Origin: Halanaerobiales bacterium
Lineage (GTDB): Bacteria > Bacillota > Halanaerobiia > Halanaerobiales > DTU029
DNA: 37,146 nucleotides
Assembly (NCBI GenBank): GCA_025451675.1
Contig: JANWJZ010000039.1
Coordinates: 1 to 37,146, forward strand
Direction: 5' to 3'
Shown: positions 1-8,273 of the stretch, piece after piece
How the letters are laid out: the number at the start of each line of letters is the position of its first letter
Position numbering within the stretch: the stretch's first letter is position 1
Program-made: the position numbers and the translations under genes
The notes under the pieces: generated by a model
What the model saw: only the letters and a program-made list of their open reading frames with translations
Databases searched by the model: none
What the model was told of the DNA's origin: nothing

Positions 1-1131
1 ATGGTGGCCAGTCCTTAAGGCAATACCATCCAGATCAACGATACTGGCCAGGTCATGGGGATGGATTCCCTCAACATTGAAGGAGATAATCCCTCCCCTG
101 CCCTCCAGATCAGAGGGGCCGTAAAGGATAAGATAGGGAATGCGCTGCATCCTTTCCAGGGCATAGGCAGTCAATTCCATTTCATGTTGATGGATTTTAT
201 CCATACCGATGCTGTCTAAATAATCGATGGCTGCTGCCAGGCCGACAGCTCCCTCCACATTCTGGGTCCCGGCCTCAAATTTCTCCGGTAAGGGAGCAAA
301 TGTGGCTGTATCTTCCGTAACATACTCGATCATGTCTCCGCCCCTCAAAAAAGGAGGCATCATCTCAAGCAACTCTTCCTTAGCATAAAGGACACCGATT
401 CCCATGGGGCCCAACATCTTGTGGCCGGAAAACACATAGAAATCTGCATCCAGTTCCTCCACATCAACCCTCAGATGGGGAATACTCTGGGCACCATCAA
501 TAAGGACCAGGGCTCCCTTTTGATGGGCATAATCAATGATTTCCCGGACAGGAAATATGGTACCAAGGGCATTGGACATATGGGTCAGGCAGACCAATTT
601 TGTTTTACCGGTAATCTTGCTTTTTACCTCATCCATACTCAACCGGCCGTCTTCATCCAGATACATATATTTCAGTCTGGCCTGGCGGCTTCTGGCCACC
701 TGCTGCCAGGGCAGGATATTGCTATGGTGTTCTGCTATTGATAACACAATTTCATCATTTTCTTCAATGAAGTTCATCCCGTAACTATAGGCGACAAGAT
801 TGATAGCCTCTGTAGTATTCCTGGTGAAGATGATTTCCTTTGCCGACCTGGCCCTGATAAATTCCCTTACCTTTTGCCTGGCCCGGTCATATGATTCTGT
901 AGCCTTTACACTTAAATAATGGGCTCCCCGGTGGGGATTACCATGGTTTGCCTCATTATATTTTGCTACTGCTTCGATTACAGAATATGGTTTCTGGGTA
1001 GTGGCAGCATTATCCAGATAGATCAATTCCCGGCCATTGGCCTTTTCCTGAAAGACCGGAAAATCCTTTTTCAGTAGATAAGGATCGATTTTATTATCCT
1101 TATATAAATATTTTAAGGCAACTCTACTCAT
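1..1131 (-). CDS. sufS: Cysteine desulfurase SufS, 3' end beyond window
   Basis: PLP-dependent cysteine desulfurase that takes sulfur from L-cysteine as an enzyme-bound persulfide and feeds the SUF Fe-S scaffold in the cytoplasm. The 377 visible codons start near MSRVALKYLYKDNKIDPYLL and contain YLDNAATTQKP, the ATEAINLVAYS region, LVLIDGAQSIPH (the Asp/Gln that contact PLP), the Schiff-base lysine in FSGHKMLGPMGIGVLY, and RGGDMIEYV. The frame reaches base 1 at ALRTGHH, so the catalytic cysteine that follows HH in the family lies just outside. Two ATG codons are adjacent (1129-1131 and 1132-1134); the first is chosen because AGGAGG lies 7 nt upstream of it. The start overlaps the sufD stop, so the two are translationally coupled. 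The gene is broken only by the window edge. Confidence 0.93.
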   Translation of the reverse strand, partial: MSRVALKYLYKDNKIDPYLLKKDFPVFQEKANGRELIYLDNAATTQKPYSVIEAVAKYNEANHGNPHRGAHYLSVKATESYDRARQKVREFIRARSAKEIIFTRNTTEAINLVAYSYGMNFIEENDEIVLSIAEHHSNILPWQQVARSRQARLKYMYLDEDGRLSMDEVKSKITGKTKLVCLTHMSNALGTIFPVREIIDYAHQKGALVLIDGAQSIPHLRVDVEELDADFYVFSGHKMLGPMGIGVLYAKEELLEMMPPFLRGGDMIEYVTEDTATFAPLPEKFEAGTQNVEGAVGLAAAIDYLDSIGMDKIHQHEMELTAYALERMQRIPYLILYGPSDLEGRGGIISFNVEGIHPHDLASIVDLDGIALRTGHH

Positions 1132-2194
1132 CATAGAGCCTCCTCTGGATTTCTTCATTGATAATCTCCCTGATCTCCAGCAGGGGTATCCTCTCAATGA
1201 GGGGATTCAGGCTTGATTCCACCAGAACCCTTCTGGCTTCACTTAAAGAAAGCCCCCTGCTCATTAAATAATATAGCTGTTTATCGCTGATCCTCCCTGC
1301 ACTGGCTGCATGTTCGCCACTGACATCCTCTTCGCCGCAGTAGAGGGCCGGGATGGTCTCTGATCTTGCCTCTGGGCTGAGTAAGAGAACAGTTTCCTTT
1401 TCAGAACCATCAGCCCTGACTGCCCCGGTATTGAAAATCAGATTACCCCGGAACATCTTCCTGGCCTTATCCATCAAAACCCCTCTGCTTTCAATCCTGC
1501 CCAGGGAGCGGGCACCGGTAAGTTCCATTGTATAATTCAGATCAAAGTCCCTCTCCTGGTCAACAAAGTATATTGAAGATAAAAAGCCGCCACTGCCATA
1601 ACCTTTTAATTCGGTGTGGTAACTGGAAATACTCTCCCTGCTTCCTACCTCTATTGTGTACCAATTGATCTCTCCAGCTCCATAAACCTCTGCAGTATTA
1701 TAATCAAGATTAAGGGAACTATTATTTCCCCTCTGCAATTTAATGATATTGGCCACCGCATTATCCGCCACTTGGATTTCTGTTACCCTGCTGTGGATTG
1801 TTTCTGATTCATCCTCATTACTATAATCAAAAACAATTGTAGCAGCACTATCCTCTCCCAGGAAGATATAATTATATTCATTGATTCTGCTTCTTTTATT
1901 ACTGCTGTACTGATTTATGATTAAAGGCCTATCCAGCTTATATCCCTTCAGTATTTCAATATGATATCCGGCATTTATGAAAGAATAAAGAGAGAAAAAT
2001 CCTTTAATTTTCTCTACCCTTTCAGCTTTCCCCGCAATGTATTCTACATCCAGGAAGGGAGACAACAGTTTCCTGGTTTCACCGCTTCTGATAATTAAAC
2101 CCTCTCCACTAAAATCTATCCTGCTTCCATCCAGTTCAATTTTTCCCGGATACACATTTTTACCTAAATCTGTCTGGCTCATCAATATATCCAC
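1124..2194 (-). CDS. sufD: Fe-S cluster assembly protein SufD
   Basis: Scaffold component of the SufBCD complex, which assembles Fe-S clusters for delivery to apoproteins. The 356-residue product is at the short end for SufD. It has the beta-helix core and the SufB/SufD family C-terminus: an EHAASAGRISDKQLYYLMSRG segment followed by LSLSEARRVLVESSLNPLIERIP, closely parallel to the C-terminus of the neighbouring SufB. The start is GTG (2192-2194) with a GGGGAG ribosome site 6 nt away; an in-frame ATG 12 nt downstream is less well placed. The gene lies 15 nt after sufB and overlaps sufS by 8 nt, in the standard Firmicutes order C-B-D-S. Assignment to SufD rather than a second SufB rests on length, position and the divergent N-terminal half. 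Confidence 0.92.
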   Translation of the reverse strand: MDILMSQTDLGKNVYPGKIELDGSRIDFSGEGLIIRSGETRKLLSPFLDVEYIAGKAERVEKIKGFFSLYSFINAGYHIEILKGYKLDRPLIINQYSSNKRSRINEYNYIFLGEDSAATIVFDYSNEDESETIHSRVTEIQVADNAVANIIKLQRGNNSSLNLDYNTAEVYGAGEINWYTIEVGSRESISSYHTELKGYGSGGFLSSIYFVDQERDFDLNYTMELTGARSLGRIESRGVLMDKARKMFRGNLIFNTGAVRADGSEKETVLLLSPEARSETIPALYCGEEDVSGEHAASAGRISDKQLYYLMSRGLSLSEARRVLVESSLNPLIERIPLLEIREIINEEIQRRLYDE

Positions 2195-2209
2195 TATATT
2201 CTCCCCCCT

Positions 2210-3619
2210 CTAACCAATAGTACCTTCCAGCTCTATTTTTAGAAGATTATTTAATTCAACGGCATATTCCAGCGGAAACTCTTTAGCAATGGGTTCCACG
2301 AAGCCCCTTACTATCAGAGCCCTTGCCTCTTCCTCACTGATACCCCTGCTCATCAGGTAATAGATGGCCTCTTCGCTAATCCGTCCGACTTTGGCCTCAT
2401 GGCCGAAGTCCACCTGGTCATTCCTGATATCAATAACCGGCACGGTATCCGATCTGGAATGGCTATCCAGCATCAGCGATTCACAGGAAACTGAGGCTTT
2501 GCTATTCACAGCCTCCGGCAATACCTTAACCAGGCCCCGGTAGAAGACCTTACCTCCATCCCTGGCTATAGATCTGGAATTGATTGTAGATGTAGTACCC
2601 GGGGCAGCATGCAGAATCTTGGCCCCAGTATCCAGTATCTGTCCTTTACTGGCAAAGGAAATGCCCGTAAATTCTGCCCTGGCTCCCTCTCCCTTTAAAA
2701 TACTCATAGGATAAAGCATGGATACCTTTGAACCAAAAGAACCGGAAATCCACTCAATCAGACCATCCTTTTCCACCAGGGCCCTCTTGGTATTCAGGTT
2801 ATACATATTTTTGGACCAGTTCTCAATGGTACTGTATCTCAACCGGGCACCTTCCCGCACATATAATTCAACACAGCCGGCATGCAGGTTGTTTACTGAA
2901 TACTTGGGTGCCGAACAACCCTCTATAAACTGGAGACTGGCTCCTTTCTCCACGATTATTAAAGTATGTTCAAACTGTCCCGCTCCAGGGGCATTTAACC
3001 TGAAATAGGACTGCAGGGGAATATCTACCTGTACTCCCTCCGGTACATAAACAAAGGAACCACCTGACCAGACTGCTCCATGCAGGGCAGCGAATTTATG
3101 ATCTTCCGGCGGTACCAGTTTCATAAAGTGTTCCCTGACAATATCCTCATATTCCTGCAGGGCTGTCTCCATATCCATATAGATAACTCCCTGCTTTGCC
3201 AGCTCATCTCTCATATTCTGATAGACAATTTCGGAATCGAACTGGGCCCCTACCCCGGCCAGAGACTCCTGCTCCGCCTTTGGTATCCCCAGGGCAGTAA
3301 AAATCTCTTTAATCTCTTCCGGTACCTCATCCCAACTGTTCTGTTTCTTGAAATCAGGGTCTATATAGGTAATAATTTCATTAACATCTAAATCTGAAAG
3401 ATCAGGTCCCCATTGCGGCATGGGTTTGGAATTATAAATCTCCAGAGACCTGAGCCGGAACTCCCTCATCCAGGCCGGTTCTTTCTTTTTCCTGGATATC
3501 TCTGTAATCAATTCTGCATTTAATCCCTTCCAGGTTAGTTTATTCCGGTAATCAATATCCTGCTTTAGATCAAAGAACAGGCGGTCTGGTTCCTGAATAT
3601 CCTGTTTTGTCTTAGCCAT
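2210..3619 (-). CDS. sufB: Fe-S cluster assembly protein SufB
   Basis: Main scaffold of the SufBCD complex, on which nascent Fe-S clusters are built from SufS-derived sulfur. The 469 residues match the usual length. Recognisable family stretches are WMREFRLRSLEIYNSKPMPQWG near residues 50-72, HGAVWSGGSFVYVPEGV, the ASLQFIEGCSAPKYS loop, EGARAEFTGISFASKGQ, and SVSCESLMLDSHSRSDTVP, where the Cys-Glu pair matches the conserved cluster and sulfur-acceptor region. The C-terminus ends in HEAKVGRISEEAIYYLMSRG, shared with SufD. The gene begins 8 nt inside the end of sufC, so translation is coupled. Nothing is unusual in length or motifs. Confidence 0.96.
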   Translation of the reverse strand: MAKTKQDIQEPDRLFFDLKQDIDYRNKLTWKGLNAELITEISRKKKEPAWMREFRLRSLEIYNSKPMPQWGPDLSDLDVNEIITYIDPDFKKQNSWDEVPEEIKEIFTALGIPKAEQESLAGVGAQFDSEIVYQNMRDELAKQGVIYMDMETALQEYEDIVREHFMKLVPPEDHKFAALHGAVWSGGSFVYVPEGVQVDIPLQSYFRLNAPGAGQFEHTLIIVEKGASLQFIEGCSAPKYSVNNLHAGCVELYVREGARLRYSTIENWSKNMYNLNTKRALVEKDGLIEWISGSFGSKVSMLYPMSILKGEGARAEFTGISFASKGQILDTGAKILHAAPGTTSTINSRSIARDGGKVFYRGLVKVLPEAVNSKASVSCESLMLDSHSRSDTVPVIDIRNDQVDFGHEAKVGRISEEAIYYLMSRGISEEEARALIVRGFVEPIAKEFPLEYAVELNNLLKIELEGTIG

Positions 3620-4373
3620 TGTGAACCCCCTCCAGAGCAGTAAATCCGCTTTCCTCTATCTCTTTTGCCAGATATATATCACCGCTTTTAACTATCCTCC
3701 CGTCCATAAGGATATGGACATAATCAGCATCCAGATAATCCAGTATCCGGTTATAATGGGTAATGATCAAAAAGGCATTCTCTTCACTGGCAAACTTCTT
3801 AATCCCTTCGGTAACTATCCGGATGGCATCTATATCCAGCCCTGAATCTGTCTCATCCAGTATAGCCAGTACCGGTTCCAGAATGGCCATCTGTAAAATC
3901 TCATTCTTTTTCTTTTCTCCTCCGGAAAATCCATGGTTAAGATAACGTTCTGCATATTCCTCTTTCATATCCAGCATGGCCATCTTTTCCAACAATAATT
4001 TCCTGAATTGAAAGAAACCCTGTTCCTCACCTGTAACTGCGGCTTTAGCTGTACGCAGGAAATTCTCTACAGTAATACCGGGTATCTCTTCCGGATACTG
4101 GAAAGACAGAAATATGCCTTTTTTAGCCCTCTTATCTACCTCCAGCTCATTAATTAATTCACCCTGGAAAATAATCTCACCATCTGTAACCTCATATGTA
4201 GGGTTACCCATTATTACATTGGCCAGGGTAGATTTACCGGCACCATTGGGTCCCATTATTACATGAATTTCTCCTTTATTTATTGCCAGGTTGACGCCCT
4301 TTAAAATCTCTTTTCCTTCTACAACTACCTTTAAATTATTAATTTCCAATAGCTTTTCTCCCATTTTACTCAA
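3612..4373 (-). CDS. sufC: Fe-S cluster assembly ATPase SufC
   Basis: Cytoplasmic ABC-type ATPase that powers conformational change in SufBCD. The 253-residue protein carries Walker A (GPNGAGKS, about residues 42-49), a Q-loop at FLSFQYPEEIPG, the SufC-type signature FSGGEKKKNEILQ, Walker B with the SufC wording AILDETDSGLDIDA, and an H-loop at LIITHYNRIL. There are no membrane segments. The first codon chosen gives MSKMGEKLLEINNLKVVVEG; the internal ATG at codon 4 is a possible alternative. It is the first gene of the operon sufC-sufB-sufD-sufS. No SufR, IscR, SufU, SufE or SufA gene is visible here; a scaffold or transfer gene may follow sufS beyond the window. Confidence 0.97.
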   Translation of the reverse strand: MSKMGEKLLEINNLKVVVEGKEILKGVNLAINKGEIHVIMGPNGAGKSTLANVIMGNPTYEVTDGEIIFQGELINELEVDKRAKKGIFLSFQYPEEIPGITVENFLRTAKAAVTGEEQGFFQFRKLLLEKMAMLDMKEEYAERYLNHGFSGGEKKKNEILQMAILEPVLAILDETDSGLDIDAIRIVTEGIKKFASEENAFLIITHYNRILDYLDADYVHILMDGRIVKSGDIYLAKEIEESGFTALEGVHNG

Positions 4374-4402
4374 CTCCCTATTACTTTTTAAATTATCCTG
4401 TA

Positions 4403-4430
4403 TTTATAGTATTCCTATCTTTTTACTCAA
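4403..4430 (-). promoter_or_regulatory. Candidate promoter of the suf operon
   Basis: On the minus strand TTGAGT (4425-4430) is followed after 16 nt by TATAAA (4403-4408), about 30 nt before the sufC start. A second candidate is TTGACT at 4465-4470 with a weaker -10 (TATTGT) at 17 nt. No inverted repeat of a known Fe-S-responsive repressor is evident. Confidence 0.4.
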
Positions 4431-4484
4431 CTTTTTATTATACAATACTACATTAGCCGGTTTTAGTCAAGTCGTATATAAAGA

Positions 4485-4513
4485 AAATAGGGTAACTTAA
4501 CGTTACCCTATTT
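4485..4513 (-). terminator. Intrinsic terminator after the first chemoreceptor gene
   Basis: A perfect 12-bp stem (4485-4496 with 4502-4513) closes a 5-nt loop and is followed by a short T-rich stretch on the minus strand. It lies between the chemoreceptor stop at 4553 and the suf promoter, separating the two same-strand transcription units. Confidence 0.75.
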
Positions 4514-4552
4514 AAATTAAACCTATATATTTTTACAATCCTCTTACTTAAA

Positions 4553-6604
4553 TTATATCTTGAACTTATTCAGATTAATCTCTAGCTGGTAAACTGCCTC
4601 ATTGAGTTCTACAGCAAGCCTGGCCAGTTCATCGGCAGATGATACCTGCTCCTCACTGGCAGCACTTACCTCTTCTGTTGAGGCAGCTGCCTCCTGGGCT
4701 ATCGAAGATATATTGATTATCTCATCTACAGCCTTGTTTTTGTATTCATCTATCTCGGTCATGGCATAGCTTACCTGATTTACAGTTCCTATTATCTTCT
4801 CCAGTGAGTCGATTATGCCCTTAAATGCTTTCTCTGTCTCCGCTACAGACAAACTCTGTTCATCAAATATTATACTGGCACTTTCTACTTCCTCAACTGC
4901 CTCCTGGGTCTCCTGTACTATCTCCCTGATTATGGAGGCAATAGTCCTGGTGGCATCACTGGTCTGTTCAGCCAGACGCTTGATCTCATCTGCAACTACC
5001 CCAAAGCCCTTGCCGGCTGCTCCCGCTCTGGCAGCCTCTATAGAGGCATTTAAGGACAGGAGGCTGGTCTGTTCACTGATTCCTTCAATCAGGTCAATTA
5101 TCTTACCTATCTCCAGGGCCTTTTCGCTTAACTCCGTGATATCCTCCTGGACCTTCTTAAATTTCTCTAAGGCAGAACTACTCCTGGTATGGAGGGTATT
5201 AACTGTTTCACCGGCATTATTGCTGGTCTCTCTTATTTCTTGAGCAACCTCCATTACATCCTGAATATTGTCATTTACACCCATTATGCGTTTGGCCAGT
5301 AATTCCATTATCTCTGAACTGCTCTGGGCATCATCAGCCTGCTCCTGGGCACCTATGGCTATTGTCTCTATTGATTCAGCAATCTGTTGTGCTGTCGAAT
5401 GGGCCTGTTTGGATACCTCTGTTAACACATCAGTATTCTTCAGGACAATTTCTCCAACTTTGCTGGTATTATTTATTAATTCCCTGATATTATTGATCAT
5501 TTTATTGAAACTACTGGCCAGAAGGGCCAGTTCATTTTTACCCCTTAAATCTGATCTTACTGTTAAATCACCGTGTTCCACCTTGCTCATAAGGGCCATA
5601 ATCTTCTGCAGTGGATTGGATATACCTAAAGAAAAGACAACACCCATTACTATAGCTACTAAGGCGCATATAACTCCCAGGAAGACCGTATTACGTCCTA
5701 CTTCGTATATGTCGCCCAGGAGGGATTGTACAGGTATATTACTGATTAGTTGCCAGCCATTTTTAGCGGTTCCAAAAGAAATCAATTTATTATCTATAGC
5801 AACATAACTATTATCGACTTCCATATCCATATAACCCTGATATATGCTGCCTATCAATTCTTTTTCCTGAGTAGTTATAATAGTTCTATCCTGATTAATT
5901 AAAAGGACTTCAGCTTCTTCTCCAAAATTAGCACTGGTAACAATCCGCTGAAAAACATCACTGTTTATTACATAAATCAGAACCCCCAGGTTCTGTCTGC
6001 TCCTGAAATCAGTTAATTTTCTCATCAGATAGATATTTTCATTAATACCATTATAATTTGTTATCCAGACCGGCCTGCCGTCTTCAGCAATTACCATTTT
6101 GTAAAGGGCACTGTTGTTAAAGTTTTCACCTAATATCTCATTGGCTTTTTGTTCAGTAATCTCAGCAAAATATCTCTTTCCATCGTCCTTTATTATAATA
6201 ATGCCACTGATATCATTATTAAATATAACCACATTATTTATAATATCACTAACTCTTCGATTGGTCTGATATTCTTCATAGGCATTGTTAAACTCGGTTT
6301 TGACCAACAGGCTCATCAAATCCTGATCGCCATAAAGGGACAAGGTTGAATTTTCCAGTTCTGCCAATTTTATATCGATTTTATCTATAACCTGGTTTAC
6401 AATCTCCTGTGAGTAAAATCCTACCTTATCCTCTATGGTGTTTTTTGATTCCTGGTATGTAAAATAACCTATGACTGTTAAAGGTATAATGCCAATCAGT
6501 AAAAAAGCAATAATTAATAAATTTTTAACCTTCACTCTGGTAAAAGAAATATCAAATTTCCATTTTATCTTTTTTGCCCTGTTTTTTTTGCGAAAACTCT
6601 TCAT
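4553..6604 (-). CDS. Methyl-accepting chemotaxis protein (extracellular cache sensor)
   Basis: Transmembrane chemoreceptor that signals an external ligand to CheA/CheW. The 683-residue protein has a basic N-terminus, a first membrane helix about residues 28-48 (LLIIAFLLIGIIPLTVIGYF), an extracytoplasmic sensor to about residue 300 that resembles a double cache domain, a second helix (VFLGVICALVAIVMGVVFSLG), a HAMP linker beginning at ISNPLQKIMALMSKVEHGDL, and a long coiled-coil signalling domain. The conserved hairpin tip is [45 protein letters not shown], in pieces within residues 500-560. The ligand cannot be told. A close paralogue lies at 8274-10355 on the other side of the MATE gene; the two share the order of domains and near-identical signalling tips. 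No che genes are in the window, so it depends on a chemosensory system elsewhere. Confidence 0.95.
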   Translation of the reverse strand: MKSFRKKNRAKKIKWKFDISFTRVKVKNLLIIAFLLIGIIPLTVIGYFTYQESKNTIEDKVGFYSQEIVNQVIDKIDIKLAELENSTLSLYGDQDLMSLLVKTEFNNAYEEYQTNRRVSDIINNVVIFNNDISGIIIIKDDGKRYFAEITEQKANEILGENFNNSALYKMVIAEDGRPVWITNYNGINENIYLMRKLTDFRSRQNLGVLIYVINSDVFQRIVTSANFGEEAEVLLINQDRTIITTQEKELIGSIYQGYMDMEVDNSYVAIDNKLISFGTAKNGWQLISNIPVQSLLGDIYEVGRNTVFLGVICALVAIVMGVVFSLGISNPLQKIMALMSKVEHGDLTVRSDLRGKNELALLASSFNKMINNIRELINNTSKVGEIVLKNTDVLTEVSKQAHSTAQQIAESIETIAIGAQEQADDAQSSSEIMELLAKRIMGVNDNIQDVMEVAQEIRETSNNAGETVNTLHTRSSSALEKFKKVQEDITELSEKALEIGKIIDLIEGISEQTSLLSLNASIEAARAGAAGKGFGVVADEIKRLAEQTSDATRTIASIIREIVQETQEAVEEVESASIIFDEQSLSVAETEKAFKGIIDSLEKIIGTVNQVSYAMTEIDEYKNKAVDEIINISSIAQEAAASTEEVSAASEEQVSSADELARLAVELNEAVYQLEINLNKFKI

Positions 6605-6629
6605 CCAATTCTCCTTTCTTGCTTAGTTT

Positions 6630-6671
6630 GTTGTTATATTTTTTTCATAATTCATTAAATAATATAACAAC
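6630..6671. repeat. Inverted repeat upstream of the first chemoreceptor
   Basis: A perfect 10-bp inverted repeat GTTGTTATAT (6630-6639) with ATATAACAAC (6662-6671), arms separated by 22 bp, lies just before the chemoreceptor start in an AT-rich stretch that must hold its promoter. It may be an operator or a weak transcript hairpin; there is no T-run to make it a good terminator for the MATE gene. Confidence 0.45.
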
Positions 6672-6702
6672 GTTCATATGATAACATATTAAATTATTTT
6701 TT

Positions 6703-8055
6703 TCAATTTTTACTACTTTTTATATTTGCCAACATAAATTTTTCAGCCCATTTTTTCCTTCTCCATCTAAAAAGCATGGAAATTCCCCTGAGCCATTCAT
6801 CAATTAAGTTGCCTAGCCAGATTCCTACCAGGCCATATCCTAAAACAATACCAAATATATAGCCACCCAACACCCCGAATAACCACATACTGAACATAGC
6901 CATAAGAACAGGGAAAATAACATCCCCCGCACCTCTTAGATTGCTAATCCACACAACATTAAAGGCCCTACCTGCTTCTAATAAAGCATCTATGAGCATT
7001 ACTGGTATAGCTATCTTTATAATCACCGGATCATCAGTAAATATCCTTATTAGGTTTCTGGAGAATATAGCCATTCCACTACTGGCCAATACAGTTAAAA
7101 ACATGGCAATTTTAAAATTCTGCAACCCTACATGATAGGCCTTTTCAACCTTTCCTGCACCAACTAATTGACCAATCATAATCTGACTGGCCTGACCAAT
7201 GGAATTAAAAAATATCATAACAAAACGTGCAATAGTCATAACATAAGTTCTGGCAATATAGGCGTTATCACCCAGATATATTAATATAATACTCATTATA
7301 GCAGTCTGGGACAGGGTATAACACATACTTTCCATAGCAGACGGAAAACCAATTTTAATTAATCTTTTCAGTTCATTAACCGGTTTTTCCTTTAAAGATA
7401 AAAACATTTTCAATGGGAGTATTTTCTTAAACAGGAAAATAAGGGCTACGATAGTAGCAACAATCTTACTGAAAGCTGTCGCAATAGCAGCACCCATGAC
7501 CCCCATTTCAGGAAAACCAAACAAACCGAAAATTAAAAGGGCATCGCCAACAATATTGATTATATTCATAAGCACAGTTATATACATGGTTTGCCTTGTA
7601 TGACCATAACTTCTGATAATTGCTGTTACGGTGTTTAAGATAGCCTGAAAAAATAATGCTCCGCCAACAATTAGCAGATATCCTGAAGCATGGGTCATAA
7701 GAGCATCTGTAACACCCATTTTCGCCAGAATACTATTTCCAAAGAAAATCATGGTTAAACTGATAATTAAACCGAGAAAAAAATTTAAAAGCAGTGAAAC
7801 AGAAGCTACTTTTTCCACATCTTTAAATCTCCTGGCACCAACATTCTGAGCGACAAGAACAGCTGTACCAGTAGAAACAATAGCAAAAATAATGTGCATA
7901 TTTCCTATTAATTGATTTGCAGCTCCTACAGCTCCAGCAGCCATGTCATCATATTGGCTGAGCATAAAAATATCAGCAACTCCCAATAACATGAAAAGTA
8001 ATGATTCAATAAGTATAGGGATTGCCAGTTGGTGTAACTTCTTTGTTTTCTCCAT
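6703..8055 (-). CDS. MATE family efflux transporter
   Basis: Inner-membrane exporter of the multidrug and toxic compound extrusion family, driven by Na+ or H+. About 450 residues with twelve predicted hydrophobic segments in two related halves. Family features include MLLGVADIFMLSQYDDMAAGAVGAANQ near the N-terminus and the half-repeat FPSAMESMCYTLSQTAIMSIILIYLGD. The substrate is unknown. The reading frame extends to an ATG at 8071-8073, but that codon overlaps a TATAAT promoter box and has no ribosome site. The ATG at 8053-8055 has GAGGTGA 6 nt upstream and is taken as the start (MEKTKKLHQLAIPIL). It sits between two chemoreceptor genes and appears to be its own transcription unit. Confidence 0.92.
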   Translation of the reverse strand: MEKTKKLHQLAIPILIESLLFMLLGVADIFMLSQYDDMAAGAVGAANQLIGNMHIIFAIVSTGTAVLVAQNVGARRFKDVEKVASVSLLLNFFLGLIISLTMIFFGNSILAKMGVTDALMTHASGYLLIVGGALFFQAILNTVTAIIRSYGHTRQTMYITVLMNIINIVGDALLIFGLFGFPEMGVMGAAIATAFSKIVATIVALIFLFKKILPLKMFLSLKEKPVNELKRLIKIGFPSAMESMCYTLSQTAIMSIILIYLGDNAYIARTYVMTIARFVMIFFNSIGQASQIMIGQLVGAGKVEKAYHVGLQNFKIAMFLTVLASSGMAIFSRNLIRIFTDDPVIIKIAIPVMLIDALLEAGRAFNVVWISNLRGAGDVIFPVLMAMFSMWLFGVLGGYIFGIVLGYGLVGIWLGNLIDEWLRGISMLFRWRRKKWAEKFMLANIKSSKN

Positions 8056-8071
8056 ATTCTTCACCTCATCC

Positions 8072-8080
8072 ATTATAACA
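8072..8080 (-). promoter_or_regulatory. Extended -10 promoter of the MATE gene
   Basis: The minus strand reads TGTTATAAT, an extended -10 (TGnTATAAT), 16 nt upstream of the chosen ATG. No good -35 is present, which is typical for extended -10 promoters. The resulting 5' leader would be very short and would exclude the upstream in-frame ATG. Confidence 0.6.
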
Positions 8081-8210
8081 TATAGAAAAAATCCTATTTT
8101 AACTTAAAAACCTGATCTATACAAGATTAAGTTACAGTTAAATAAGATTCGCTATAATCAAATAAACTCCTCTATTTTGCGAAGCAAATTTCACAAAAAA
8201 CAGGAGCCCG

Positions 8211-8249
8211 TTTAAAAAAAGCAGGTTCAAAAGAACCCGCTTTTTTTAA
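8211..8249 (-). terminator. Intrinsic terminator after the second chemoreceptor gene
   Basis: GC-rich stem 8221-8228 with 8233-8240 (one G-T pair), AAAA/TTTT loop, flanked by A and T runs on both sides so that it could act in either direction. It lies 25-60 nt after the chemoreceptor stop at 8274. Confidence 0.85.
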
Positions 8250-8273
8250 ATAGACATTTATTTTGCTAATATA

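Noticed and set aside
8166-8210. A hairpin with CTCCT/AGGAG outer arms and TTTGC/GCAAA inner arms beside the second chemoreceptor terminator
   Set aside because: Long unpaired interior and no T-run; the adjacent hairpin at 8211-8249 explains termination.
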